A DNA stretch of 64,000 nucleotides from MRBY01 sp943371005 (GTDB taxonomy: Bacteria; Cyanobacteriota; Cyanobacteriia; Cyanobacteriales; MRBY01): positions 203,006-267,005 of the forward strand of contig CALRTB020000005.1 of assembly GCA_943371005.1 (NCBI GenBank), written 5' to 3'. The position numbers and the translations under genes are program-made. Of the stretch, positions 44,791-52,941 are shown one piece after another. The notes under the pieces are model-generated. The model was given only the letters and a program-made list of their open reading frames with translations. It had not been told where the DNA came from and did not search any database. The stretch's first letter is position 1; every line of letters starts with the position of its first letter.

Positions 44791-45753
44791 ATGCCTTATA
44801 CTCTCGATGCAGCAAGAAACATTTTCCCCAGTACATTAACTGCGGATGTTGTGCCGGCTACCAGCGCTCGGTTTAGTCAACTGAGTGCAGAGGATCAACT
44901 GGCATTAATTTGGTTTGCTTACCTTGAAATGGGTAAGTCAATTACCATTGCTGCTCCTGGTGCGGCTAATATGCAGTTTGCAGAATCTACCCTTTTGCAA
45001 ATCAAGCAGCTCTCTTTTAAAGATCAAGCCCAGGTAATGTGCGACTTGGCAAACCGTATCGATACGCCCATTAACCGTACCTATGCGACTTGGTCTGTCA
45101 ACATTAAGCTCGGTTTCTGGTATCGCCTCGGTGAATGGATGGAAGAAGGTAGTGTCGCGCCGATCCCTGCTGGCTATAAGCTTTCTGCCAATGCTTCTGC
45201 GGTTTTAGATACGATCCGTAGCCTGGAACCTGGTCAACAAATTACGGTTCTGAGAAATGCCGTCGTTGATATGGGTTTTGACCCAGCCAAGATGGAAGGT
45301 TATCAGCGTGTTGCTGAGCCTGTTGTCGTACCGACAGAAATTGCCCAACGGGAAAAAGTCGAAATCGAAGGTGTAGATAACCCCACGATCACCCAGTACA
45401 TGACCAACCTCAATGCTAATGATTTTCCGGCATTGATCAGTCTTTTTGCTGAAGATGGTGCTCTGCAGCCGCCGTTCCAGCGTCCGATTGTCGGGAAAGA
45501 TGCGGTATTACGTTTCTTCCAAGAGGAATGTCAAAACCTAAAACTCAATCCGAAGAAAGGGGTTGTGGAACCAACCGATGATGGTTATACCCAAATTAAA
45601 GTGACTGGTACCTGCGAAACGCCTTGGTTTGGCGCGGCTGTGGGTATGAATGTGGCTTGGCGCTTCCTCCTCAATCCTGAAGGAAAAATCTTCTTTGTGG
45701 CCGTTGATTTGCTCGCATCTGCGAAGGAACTCCTCAACCTTGTGCGCAAGTAA
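44791..45753 (+). CDS. ocp: Orange carotenoid protein
   Basis: 320 residues from ATG (MPYTLDAA) with GGAG upstream; an upstream extension in frame is unlikely. The N-terminal all-helical carotenoid domain runs about 18-165 and the C-terminal NTF2-like domain about 195-315. Key residues are in place: Tyr44, Trp110, Arg155, Tyr203 and Trp290 (equivalents of Tyr201 and Trp288 that hydrogen-bond the carotenoid keto group), and Glu246 for the Arg155 salt bridge. Blue-green light converts it to a red form that docks on phycobilisomes and quenches energy. The ketolase and recovery protein genes follow directly. Confidence 0.97.
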   Translation: MPYTLDAARNIFPSTLTADVVPATSARFSQLSAEDQLALIWFAYLEMGKSITIAAPGAANMQFAESTLLQIKQLSFKDQAQVMCDLANRIDTPINRTYATWSVNIKLGFWYRLGEWMEEGSVAPIPAGYKLSANASAVLDTIRSLEPGQQITVLRNAVVDMGFDPAKMEGYQRVAEPVVVPTEIAQREKVEIEGVDNPTITQYMTNLNANDFPALISLFAEDGALQPPFQRPIVGKDAVLRFFQEECQNLKLNPKKGVVEPTDDGYTQIKVTGTCETPWFGAAVGMNVAWRFLLNPEGKIFFVAVDLLASAKELLNLVRK

Positions 45754-45802
45754 TGAATGCTTGGATGAATTGCCTTAATTCTGAATAAATTCATCCCTGG
45801 TA

Positions 45803-45826
45803 ACGTCCCAATTGGGGCGTTTTTTT
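45803..45826 (+). terminator. Intrinsic terminator between ocp and crtW
   Basis: ACGTCCC-AATT-GGGGCGT stem (one G-T pair) followed by a run of T, 50 bases after the ocp stop and just before crtW. Some transcription could read through into crtW. Confidence 0.8.
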
Positions 45827-45855
45827 GTCAGTATGGCGTGGTTGGAGACAATATT

Positions 45856-46578
45856 TTGAAATTGATGCGGCAAGAAGAGGGTCTGGGATTATTGTGGGCG
45901 ATCGCCATTTTCTCGGCTTGGCTGGGAAGTGCTGTGTATTGGTTGAGCCATCCGTTAATGGAACTTTCCTGGCCTGGAATTATTGCGGGAATTTGCGTCA
46001 GAACCTTTTTTCATACGGGTTTATTTATTTTGGCCCATGATGCCATGCACGGTAATTTGTTGCCGAGTTCTCCCCGTTGGAACCATCGTCTGGGTCGTTG
46101 GGGGGTCAATCTGTATGCTTGTTTGTCCTACAGAGACTGTATCCGCAACCATGCCAAGCACCATCACCACCCTGCTCAACCGGGGGATCCAGATTTTCAT
46201 AATGGGCGGCATCGCCACCCGCTGCTGTGGTACTGGCATTTTATGGGGAAATATTTAGCCTGGCGGCAGTTCTGGGGGTTTGTGCTGATCTTTGGGGCGA
46301 TCGCCTTGCCATTAAATCTTTTTGGGAATGTGCCCTACGAAAATTTTTTTGTGTTTTGTCTGCTGCCGATTTTTCTGAGTTCTTGGCAACTGTTTTTCTT
46401 TGGGACTTATCTGCCCCACCGCGATCGCCGCTCTCTGCCAAAACCCAGCATCAAACCGTCAGTTGGGTGGCGAATTTGGTCATTTTTAAGCTGTTACCAT
46501 TTCGGCACGTTCCACGAAGAACACCACCGTCATCCCCACAAACCTTGGTTTAGGCTGCCGGGTCACGGTATTTCTTAA
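45856..46578 (+). CDS. crtW: Beta-carotene ketolase, CrtW type
   Basis: About 240 residues. The start is uncertain: TTG at 45856 has GGAG eight bases upstream, ATG at 45865 (MRQEEG) and GTG at 45838 are alternatives. The three histidine boxes of di-iron ketolases are HDAMH near 60, HAKHHHHP near 97 and HEEHHRHPH near 220, with several hydrophobic segments. It adds 4-keto groups to beta-carotene to make echinenone and canthaxanthin, the pigments OCP needs. Its place right behind ocp fits. A terminator lies between them, so expression may be partly uncoupled. Confidence 0.9.
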   Translation: MKLMRQEEGLGLLWAIAIFSAWLGSAVYWLSHPLMELSWPGIIAGICVRTFFHTGLFILAHDAMHGNLLPSSPRWNHRLGRWGVNLYACLSYRDCIRNHAKHHHHPAQPGDPDFHNGRHRHPLLWYWHFMGKYLAWRQFWGFVLIFGAIALPLNLFGNVPYENFFVFCLLPIFLSSWQLFFFGTYLPHRDRRSLPKPSIKPSVGWRIWSFLSCYHFGTFHEEHHRHPHKPWFRLPGHGIS

Positions 46579-46610
46579 CAAAATTGTAATAAAAACCTTA
46601 AATTCCTACG

Positions 46611-46637
46611 AGCGCTTATTTTGAGCGGTGTTTTTGC
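46611..46637 (+). terminator. Weak possible terminator after crtW
   Basis: A short AGCGCT/AGCGGT-type stem with an ATTTTG loop, then TTTTTG, about 35 bases after the crtW stop. The stem is short, so termination may be incomplete. Confidence 0.35.
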
Positions 46638-46779
46638 CCAGGCGATCGCCGCCAAATTGCGGAATTATGAGAATTTAAACTGCGCTTTTGATACATAACT
46701 TATTATAATCAAGCCCATTAGTTTGAACTTACTAAAGTCAAAACAATATTTATTTTAAAACTCACTTTTTCAATTACCC

Positions 46780-47115
46780 ATGCTAACGATGCCCACTGCG
46801 AACACTCAATGGTCACTGCAAGAGAAAACCATCGCCAAGGAAGCGTTTGACTTATCCTACCGCCGAGAAATTGCCGCAGTGATGGCCGAAGCAAAACGAC
46901 AAGCCAACCTCGCCGAAGACCCCACTGATCTCTGGCAACTTAACGATTTTTTAAGTGCCCGACGGCATTATCTGGATGGGAAATACGATTTCAGCCCCGA
47001 AAGCCTCGTCTTCACCTTCGCCCAGTTAATCAAAGAAGGCTGGTTAGAGCTGCAAGAACTAGACGGTTTAGCCGCCGAGAAACTTTCAAAAATCCGCATT
47101 CTCACCCTAATGTAA
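46780..47115 (+). CDS. frp: Fluorescence recovery protein
   Basis: 111 residues; a second ATG three codons in (MPTANT) is also possible. The FRP signature is TDLWQLNDFLSARRHYLDGKYDFS near 50-73. It matches the Synechocystis FRP patch that touches OCP (Trp50, Asp54, Arg60), but the position of His53 is Asn here. FRP binds red OCP, speeds its return to the orange form and ends quenching. The all-helical layout fits the family dimer. TATAAT at 46704 may belong to its own promoter. It overlaps rnz tail to tail by 9 bp. Confidence 0.9.
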   Translation: MLTMPTANTQWSLQEKTIAKEAFDLSYRREIAAVMAEAKRQANLAEDPTDLWQLNDFLSARRHYLDGKYDFSPESLVFTFAQLIKEGWLELQELDGLAAEKLSKIRILTLM

Positions 47116-48060
47116 GCTCTGGACTAAGGCCTTGCGACGCGGAATCGCATAGTTTAAAAAATCCTTCGCCATGATTGTGTTCGGAAAAATGGCCTGGGCC
47201 TCAGCTAAAAGATCATCTAGGGTCAGCTCATTTCCCGGCATGTAACGGGGGCTAAAGTGGGTCATGATCAGTTGCTTCACTTGGGCTAAGAGAGCGACCT
47301 GGGCGGCCATTGTCGAGGTGGAATGGAGACGATCAAAGGCCATCTCTGCATCCTTGTGGGCGAAAGTTGCCTCGTGAATTAGGACATCCGCATCCTGGGC
47401 CAACTCCACCGCCGCATCACAAAAAACGGTGTCGGTGCAATAAACCATCTTGCGACCAATTTCCGGTTGACCACAAAGCTCGGAGCCGTTAATGATTCTG
47501 CCATCGTCGAGGGTAACGATTTTTCCTTTTTTCAGGTCGCCATAAACGGGACCGGGAGGAATCCCTAACTTTTGTGCTTTAGGGAGGTTAAATTTGCCGG
47601 GACGATCCTTTTCGACAACGCGATAGCCAAAGGCGGTGACGCGATGTTTGAGGGGTAAACAGCTCACTCGAAACTCTTTATCTTCAAAAACCAAGCCGGG
47701 TTTGACTTGATGGACGCGCAGGCGATCGCCAATGCGCATGTAAGAATATTTTTCGCAGGCCCGGAGATATGCTTCTAAACCGGGGGGGCCATAAATTTCT
47801 AAGGGATGGCCTGTTCCCGCAAGGCCCATGCTGGCGATCAAACCCATTAGCCCAAAGATATGATCGCCGTGCATGTGAGTGATAAAAATGCGGCTAATTT
47901 GCGATGAACGAATATCACTTCTTAAAAGTTGATGTTGCGTCCCTTCGCCACAGTCAAAGAGCCACGCCTCGGCCCGCTGCGGTAACCTCAACGCCACACT
48001 CGATACATTTCGCGCCCGCGTCGGCACGCCAGAACTGGTTCCTAAAAATGTGATTTCCAT
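47107..48060 (-). CDS. rnz: Ribonuclease Z
   Basis: 317 residues of the metallo-beta-lactamase fold. The zinc motif FITHMHGDHIFGLMGL near 58-73 is typical of RNase Z, with VYCTDTVFCDAAV near 208 and LIMTHFSPRY near 268. It cuts tRNA precursors after the discriminator base to remove 3' trailers. Length fits the short bacterial form. Palindromic repeat locus D lies just upstream of the start. Confidence 0.93.
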   Translation of the reverse strand: MEITFLGTSSGVPTRARNVSSVALRLPQRAEAWLFDCGEGTQHQLLRSDIRSSQISRIFITHMHGDHIFGLMGLIASMGLAGTGHPLEIYGPPGLEAYLRACEKYSYMRIGDRLRVHQVKPGLVFEDKEFRVSCLPLKHRVTAFGYRVVEKDRPGKFNLPKAQKLGIPPGPVYGDLKKGKIVTLDDGRIINGSELCGQPEIGRKMVYCTDTVFCDAAVELAQDADVLIHEATFAHKDAEMAFDRLHSTSTMAAQVALLAQVKQLIMTHFSPRYMPGNELTLDDLLAEAQAIFPNTIMAKDFLNYAIPRRKALVQSLH

Positions 48061-48132
48061 TCAGGCGATCGCCCATAATCTACATCCTATCCATCATAAA
48101 TCTTCCCCAGAAGCAAAGCTGCCCAAAAAAAA

Positions 48133-48303
48133 TCCTCCCTAGAGGGAGGTGGCCGTTAGGCCGGAGGGTGGTATCCCTAGAGGAGAGTTAGAGGAGTGTC
48201 TGCTGGTTAACACTCCCCTAACCCCTCTCAAGAGGGGAACAGTTGGCGGGTATGCTGGCAAGACCTATGAACTTCTCCCCTTGAGGGGAGCTAGAGGGGT
48301 GTC
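48133..48303. repeat. Palindromic repeat locus D
   Basis: A module 1 with GGCC-GTTA-GGCC, then three module-2-like stems, one divergent. It ends two bases from the argG stop codon. GCTGGTTAA between units recurs in locus I. Confidence 0.85.
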
Positions 48304-48305
48304 CG

Positions 48306-49505
48306 TTATTTATTTGCCTGTGCCCAAACGCGGGTCGGCAGCCCCCAAATATAAATAAACCCTTCCGCCGACTCATGGTTAAACTTGTCGTCCGCACCGT
48401 AGGTTGCCAGATCCGGCGTATAAATAGATTTCTCGGAACGACGACCCACAATCCGTGCTGTCCCTTTGTGAAGTTTGAGACGAACAACGCCCGTAACCCG
48501 TTCTTGAGTTTGCTCGATAAACGCATCTACCGCTTGCTTCAGGGGCGAGAACCACAAACCGCGATAAATTAGCTCAGAATAAGTCTGCTCCATGCCGCGC
48601 TTGTACTGGGTGACATCCGCCGTCAAGGTTAAACTCTCCAGATCGCGGTGTGCATCAATCAATACACACATTGCCGGGGATTCATAAATTTCACGGGACT
48701 TAATGCCGACCACACGGTTTTCGATCATGTCGATCCGGCCAATGCCATGGTTCCCGACGATTTCATTCAGCTTGGAAATTAGAGTAACCGGGCCAAGGGC
48801 TTCACCATTCACAGTTACGGGCACACCTTTTTCAAAACCAATCTCTAAGTATTCTGGTTCATCGGGAGTGTCAGAAATTGCCTTCACCATTTCAAACACC
48901 TCTTCGGGGGGTTCGCACATCGGATCTTCGAGGGGGCCAGCCTCAATACTGCGACCAAGCAAGTTTTTGTCGATACTAAAGGGTGAAGACTTTTTCACCG
49001 GAGACGGAATACCAAATTTTTCCCCGTAGGCGATCGTCTCTTCCCGACTCATGCCCCATTCCCGCGCCGGAGCTAGGACTTTAATTTCTGGGTTTTGCGC
49101 TAGAATTCCCAGGTCAAACCGCACTTGGTCATTGCCTTTCGCGGTACAACCGTGGGCAACGGCATCGGCTCCATATTTTTCGGCGGCACGGACAAGCATT
49201 TTGGCAATGAGGGGACGCGCTAAAGCGGTAGCCAGGGGATAGCGATTTTCGTAGAGGGCATTGGCTTTAATCGCGGGAAAAGCGTAATCGGTAATAAATT
49301 CTTCGCGGCCATCTTCAACGAGGGAGACCACAGCCCCAGAATCTAAGGCTTTTTGTTTAATCGGGCCTAGCTCCTCGCCCTGTCCTAAATCTGCGGCAAG
49401 GGTAATTACTTCCTTTACGCCCCATTCGTGCATGAGATAGGGAATACAAACGGATGTATCGACACCACCGGAATAGGCGAGGACAACTTTTTCTGCGCGA
49501 CCCAT
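48306..49505 (-). CDS. argG: Argininosuccinate synthase
   Basis: 399 residues, the usual length. VVLAYSGGVDTSVCIPYL at 7-24 is the N-type ATP pyrophosphatase loop. AHGCTAKGNDQVRFD near 117-131 binds citrulline and aspartate. GIGRIDMIENRVVGIKSREIYESPA near 255 is the C-terminal signature. It joins citrulline and aspartate in arginine synthesis in the cytosol. A lone gene here, with no other arg genes adjacent. Confidence 0.96.
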   Translation of the reverse strand: MGRAEKVVLAYSGGVDTSVCIPYLMHEWGVKEVITLAADLGQGEELGPIKQKALDSGAVVSLVEDGREEFITDYAFPAIKANALYENRYPLATALARPLIAKMLVRAAEKYGADAVAHGCTAKGNDQVRFDLGILAQNPEIKVLAPAREWGMSREETIAYGEKFGIPSPVKKSSPFSIDKNLLGRSIEAGPLEDPMCEPPEEVFEMVKAISDTPDEPEYLEIGFEKGVPVTVNGEALGPVTLISKLNEIVGNHGIGRIDMIENRVVGIKSREIYESPAMCVLIDAHRDLESLTLTADVTQYKRGMEQTYSELIYRGLWFSPLKQAVDAFIEQTQERVTGVVRLKLHKGTARIVGRRSEKSIYTPDLATYGADDKFNHESAEGFIYIWGLPTRVWAQANK

Positions 49506-49608
49506 AGTTTAAATACCGTATATAGATGAATCAAGGCAGATTATAGCTTGACACTGCCCTGGAAAAAGCTTGAAAAAACCGGACTTTTGTTCCTATCACA
49601 AAACGCTG

Positions 49609-49732
49609 ACACCTCCCCCGCTAATTATCCCCTCCTGGGAGGGGTTGGGGTGGGTTGACCAGTAACCTGCTGAGACACCCCTCTAGCTCCCCTCAAGGGG
49701 AGAATGTAGCAATCACCTTCCTCAAGGGAGGA
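49609..49732. repeat. Palindromic repeat locus E
   Basis: A third module type, AATTATCCCCTCCTGGGAGGGG, then module 2, then a partial module 1 whose CCTCCCTTGA supplies the stop codon of the DUF559 gene. Confidence 0.8.
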
Positions 49733-50108
49733 TTTTTTGGGGGTGGGTGAGGAGCCAGGCTTTGATGGTTTCAGCGATCGCCTCTGGGTGATTTTGGGCA
49801 TCGTATTCGCTGAAGCGGAGGAAGCTGACCCCTAAGGATTCGAGTTTGGCTTGGCGATAAGCGTCTCGTTCTTGGGCAGCGAGGCTATCGTGGCTACTGC
49901 CATCAATTTCGATGGCGAGCATCCAGTCTTTGCAATAAAAGTCAACGATAAATTGGTTGATGGGGCGTTGGCGCAGAAAGCTGACACCGAGGATTTGTTT
50001 TTTGCGGAGGTGTTGCCAGAGAATGGCTTCGCCTCTGGTCATGGTTTTGCGGAGTTGGCGAGCACGTCCGACGAGATGTTTGTTGTAGGGCAGAATTTTA
50101 CGGCGCAT
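49722..50108 (-). CDS. DUF559 endonuclease-like protein
   Basis: 128 residues of the Vsr/DUF559 fold. LAIEIDGSSHD near 75 and the preceding FIVDFYC supply acidic metal ligands; RRKILPYNKHLVGRARQLRKTMTRGEAILW is the usual N-terminus. The family looks like a restriction-endonuclease-fold nuclease, but its role is unknown. Its last codons QKILP and the stop come from the palindromic repeat, and another repeat block lies past its start, so the gene is framed by repeats on both sides. Confidence 0.82.
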   Translation of the reverse strand: MRRKILPYNKHLVGRARQLRKTMTRGEAILWQHLRKKQILGVSFLRQRPINQFIVDFYCKDWMLAIEIDGSSHDSLAAQERDAYRQAKLESLGVSFLRFSEYDAQNHPEAIAETIKAWLLTHPQKILP

Positions 50109-50164
50109 GGGAAGGATGGTTTTTCTTTTAATCTTATGTTCTATTTTTTTTGCTTTTCCAAAAC

Positions 50165-50300
50165 ACCGGCCAATTATCCCCTCCTGGGAGGGGCTAGGGG
50201 AGGGTCACCCACCAACTGCGGAACATACAAATAACTCACTCTTTTTCCCTGGAGGTTGAACCCCCCTCTGCCTGACGGCATCTCCCCCCGAAGGGGAGAT
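50165..50300. repeat. Palindromic repeat locus F
   Basis: The AATTATCCCCTCC module of locus E, about 60 unrelated bases, then a divergent unit with GCC-GTCA-GGC and an ATCTCCCC/GGGGAGAT stem. It lies between the DUF559 start and the pilin leader. Confidence 0.75.
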
Positions 50301-50402
50301 CTATTTTTGTGGGGGGGGTGATAGGAAAAGAAAGTGGGTGGGTAATTTAGGGTTAACGGATACATGATTCCGGTTGAGACCGGGATAAGGAGATGCCCCC
50401 AA
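50301..50402 (+). promoter_or_regulatory. Pilin leader with G8 tract and hairpin
   Basis: A run of eight G at 50311-50318, then a TTCCGGT-TGAG-ACCGGGA hairpin (about 50367-50386), then AAGGAG nine bases before the pilin ATG. The hairpin sits directly before the ribosome binding site and could affect translation. Confidence 0.4.
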
Positions 50403-51035
50403 ATGAAAAATTTCACTTTTAAGCTTCTGCAACAACTCAACAAAAAGAAAGCTGACAAAGGTTTTACCCTGATCGAACTGCTCGTTGTTATCATCATCAT
50501 CGGTATTCTGTCTGCCATCGCGCTGCCTTCTTTCTTGAATCAGGCAAACAAAGCCCGTCAATCTGAAGCAAAACAGTCCCTCGGTGCGGTAAATCGTGGT
50601 CAACAGTCTTATTTCTTAGAAAGACAATTTTTCTCTGACAACATCAATGGCCTTGGTCTGGGTGTAAGCATTAATACTGAAAACTACTCCTACGGTAGCA
50701 GCAATACTGACAATAGTGGTAATACCGCAGGTATAGTAGATGGCGCAGCAGATGTGAATAGAAACGGCTTCGACGGGTTTAGTCAATATGCATATACCTT
50801 TGCTGTTTCAAATAACCAAGACGCTGTACGTGACTACCTCGCTATCGCTTACTCCATCGCTGCAGATGGTACGCAAGAAGCGACAACGGCATCTATTTTG
50901 TGCGAGGAGAATGAACTTAGCGGTACTACTGCTTTTGATATAGATACAGCGTCCTTCCCCATTACCCGTACTGTAGCTGATGCGGGAGTTGACTGCGCAG
51001 ATGTTTCGGACAATGGTCAAAATGTTGCTCAGTAA
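50403..51035 (+). CDS. Type IV pilin-like protein
   Basis: 210 residues from ATG (MKNFTFK) with AAGGAG upstream; a 13-residue upstream extension is unlikely. The prepilin cleavage site is KADKGFTLIELLVVIIIIG near 17-35, with Glu five residues after cleavage, the N-methylated Phe and the hydrophobic helix. The rest is a Ser/Asn/Gly-rich globular domain with two late cysteines (near 180 and 201) that could form the pilin disulphide loop. It is a PilA-type major or minor pilin used in motility, adhesion or DNA uptake. A strong terminator follows, so it is probably transcribed alone. Confidence 0.9.
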   Translation: MKNFTFKLLQQLNKKKADKGFTLIELLVVIIIIGILSAIALPSFLNQANKARQSEAKQSLGAVNRGQQSYFLERQFFSDNINGLGLGVSINTENYSYGSSNTDNSGNTAGIVDGAADVNRNGFDGFSQYAYTFAVSNNQDAVRDYLAIAYSIAADGTQEATTASILCEENELSGTTAFDIDTASFPITRTVADAGVDCADVSDNGQNVAQ

Positions 51036-51076
51036 TTTTGAGTTAGTTTAGATTTTTCTTCAAATTTTTTGATATC

Positions 51077-51103
51077 ACGCGGTTTCTACAGCCGCGTTTT
51101 TTA
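51077..51103 (+). terminator. Intrinsic terminator of pilin gene
   Basis: ACGCGG-N9-CCGCGT stem followed by TTTTT, about 40 bases after the pilin stop. Confidence 0.85.
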
Positions 51104-51155
51104 TTGTCTTTTTGTCAGCTTATTCACGTAACAAAGGAAACAAAAGATTTAAAAA

Positions 51156-51181
51156 ATACTTTGAAAGTACTTTCAAAGTAT
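51156..51181. repeat. 26-bp perfect palindrome
   Basis: ATACTTTGAAAGT followed at once by its exact reverse complement, with no spacer. It lies in an AT-rich stretch between the pilin terminator and the YhaV-like remnant. The nested CTTTGAAAG and CTTTCAAAG could be two half-sites of a dimeric regulator. Confidence 0.7.
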
Positions 51182-51222
51182 CAGAAATATTAAACACATC
51201 ATGAAAAATTTATGTTTCAAAC

Positions 51223-51408
51223 TCACTGGTTTAGCTCCGCCACAGTTCGCGGAAAAACCCCATGCCGCACCAGCTTTTTAAAAACCCCATAACAATCCCG
51301 CTTATCGCCCGCCTTCCTCGGAAAACCTAACCATAAATAATAATCGTCCGTTGTTCCGCAAAGACCCGAAAAAACAAACGATAACGGGATGGCAGATTCC
51401 GGAGATTA
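51223..51408 (-). pseudogene. Remnant of YhaV-type toxin gene
   Basis: Read on the minus strand, one frame gives RNLPSRYRLFFRVFAEQRTI then IIYGW and a stop. The next frame continues FPRKAGDKRDCYGVFKKLVR and ends VAELNQ before TGA at 51223. Together this resembles the C-terminal half of YhaV-family RNase toxins (R-x-R-L-F-F, a hydrophobic strand, K-x-D-x-Y-x-V-F). A frameshift lies near 51315 and the 5' part is replaced by palindromic repeat locus G. No antitoxin (PrlF-like) gene is left. The gene is dead. Confidence 0.55.
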
Positions 51409-51410
51409 AC

Positions 51411-51520
51411 ATCCCTCTAGGGCCACCCCTCTAGCTCCCCTCCAGGGGAGAATAACACCCTCCGGCCAGCCGGCCACCTCCCTCAAGGGACACCCCTCTA
51501 ACTCCCCTCAATGGGAGAAT
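51411..51520. repeat. Palindromic repeat locus G
   Basis: Module 2 (CTCCCCTCCAGGGGAG), module 1 with GGCC-GGCT-GGCC, and a further module 2. It ends two bases from the pcxA stop and cuts off the YhaV-like remnant on its other side. Confidence 0.85.
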
Positions 51521-51521
51521 A

Positions 51522-52808
51522 CTACTCGTTCATGTTGCGGTACGTGGCGACGGCAGAAGGCGAAATACGATTGAGATAACGGAAAATCCAATATTTTAAG
51601 ACCGTATCGAGGATTACAGGGAAGGTTGCAATAAAAAGGAAATTAAAGTCCCGGCTCTCGGCAATACCAAAATGTTTTGCTACATTTTCGAGGATAATTT
51701 CCCAGCCATGGGGTGAGTGATAACCCACAAAAATATCCGTAAACAAAATAATTAAAAATGCCTTTGCTGAGTCACTCAGGCCATAGACAATCTCATCTAA
51801 AAAGCCCTTTAACATCGCAATTTCGCGCTTACTAATTAACAAAATTCCGACAAAAGCAAAGAAGCTAAAAATATCTGAAAAAATATTTTCGTAGGCGTTG
51901 TAACTTTCAGCGCGATAATCCTGGGCAATTTCCGTCGCTTTTTCTTGAATTTTTTCAGTAATTTCCGCCTCCGTGAGGGCTGGCGCTAACCCCACCAACT
52001 GGCGCATTTCCAGGGTTGCTCGGTAATGTTCTAATTCCTCAAAGGCTTCGTTTTCTAGATCGGGGTTTGCAAACAACGCCGGACTCGCCTCGGTGAAAAA
52101 ATGCTCCTCTACGAAAGGCGTAATCGCAATTTTTGCGAGCTGATGCACCAACAAGGGCACAATAACGAGGGTGAGTAGAAATTTGATCGAAACAGCGGTT
52201 TTGTTGCGTGATCGCCGGAATTTTGTCACCACCTCGGCTTCTGCTTCGTTGGACTTGGGATCGATCTCCTGCTGGATGCGAGAAAATGTCCGCATGATGG
52301 AGCGCGGCACAAGACCTGTTTTGTCCGATACCGTCTCTACTTTGGGTTTGCTGTCGGGGCCGCCATTGGTTTGGGGAGCCTCTGGGCCATCGAGGGGAAC
52401 AAGGGCGACGGATTGTTTCGACAGGCCACGGCCGTAGCGTCCGGTGACTTCGTCAATGAAGCGCAGTTTTTCGATAATGAGGGTCGGCTTGTCGGCGGCA
52501 TCTGGGTAGTAGATATTGCTCGCTTTTTTTTGGAGCGTTTCTTCGGAGACAGGAACGACGGTATTAAAGGAACGAAATTCCCGCAGGCGCACTTCAATAA
52601 TTTTGAGTTGTTTGCGCACTTCCCGCTGAAAATAGCCAATCACACTATCGCTATAGTCGGCATTGCGGCCAGAAACGGGTTTGCCAGCAAAGTGTTCGAG
52701 TTCAATGGCCTGGATATTGAGGGCAGCACGGTAGGCTTGCTCCAGGGCACGGTCTGGGGTGTCGTAAAACCAGCGGCGGGCTTTTTTGATGAAGTTGCTT
52801 AGATTCAT
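51522..52808 (-). CDS. pcxA: Proton extrusion protein PcxA
   Basis: 428 residues from ATG (MNLSNFI); 12 more are possible upstream. The N-terminal half is soluble (RRWFYDTPDRALEQAYRAALNIQAIE). The C-terminal half has four hydrophobic segments, with VPLLVHQLAKIAITPFVE near 220, IFSFFAFVGILLISKREI near 325 and the CemA-type FVGYHSPHGWEIILE near 370. PcxA (CotA/CemA family) drives light-dependent proton release across the inner membrane and protects under fluctuating light. Length and order fit the cyanobacterial form. Confidence 0.92.
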   Translation of the reverse strand: MNLSNFIKKARRWFYDTPDRALEQAYRAALNIQAIELEHFAGKPVSGRNADYSDSVIGYFQREVRKQLKIIEVRLREFRSFNTVVPVSEETLQKKASNIYYPDAADKPTLIIEKLRFIDEVTGRYGRGLSKQSVALVPLDGPEAPQTNGGPDSKPKVETVSDKTGLVPRSIMRTFSRIQQEIDPKSNEAEAEVVTKFRRSRNKTAVSIKFLLTLVIVPLLVHQLAKIAITPFVEEHFFTEASPALFANPDLENEAFEELEHYRATLEMRQLVGLAPALTEAEITEKIQEKATEIAQDYRAESYNAYENIFSDIFSFFAFVGILLISKREIAMLKGFLDEIVYGLSDSAKAFLIILFTDIFVGYHSPHGWEIILENVAKHFGIAESRDFNFLFIATFPVILDTVLKYWIFRYLNRISPSAVATYRNMNE

Positions 52809-52840
52809 TGGGTTCAAATGTTTCTGTATGGCCTGGGCAG

Positions 52841-52876
52841 ACACCCTCCGCCTGCGGCACCTCCCTCAAGGGAGGA
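52841..52876. repeat. Palindromic repeat locus H
   Basis: One module 1 with the short GCC-GCA-GGC loop stem. It lies between the divergent starts of pcxA and the helicase-like gene, the only copy located solely in a 5'-5' spacer. Confidence 0.85.
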
Positions 52877-52941
52877 TTTTTTTGTGTGTTTTGTGTTAGG
52901 TCAATATTGTAAAAGAATTGTTAGGCACAAACGGGGGTCTG

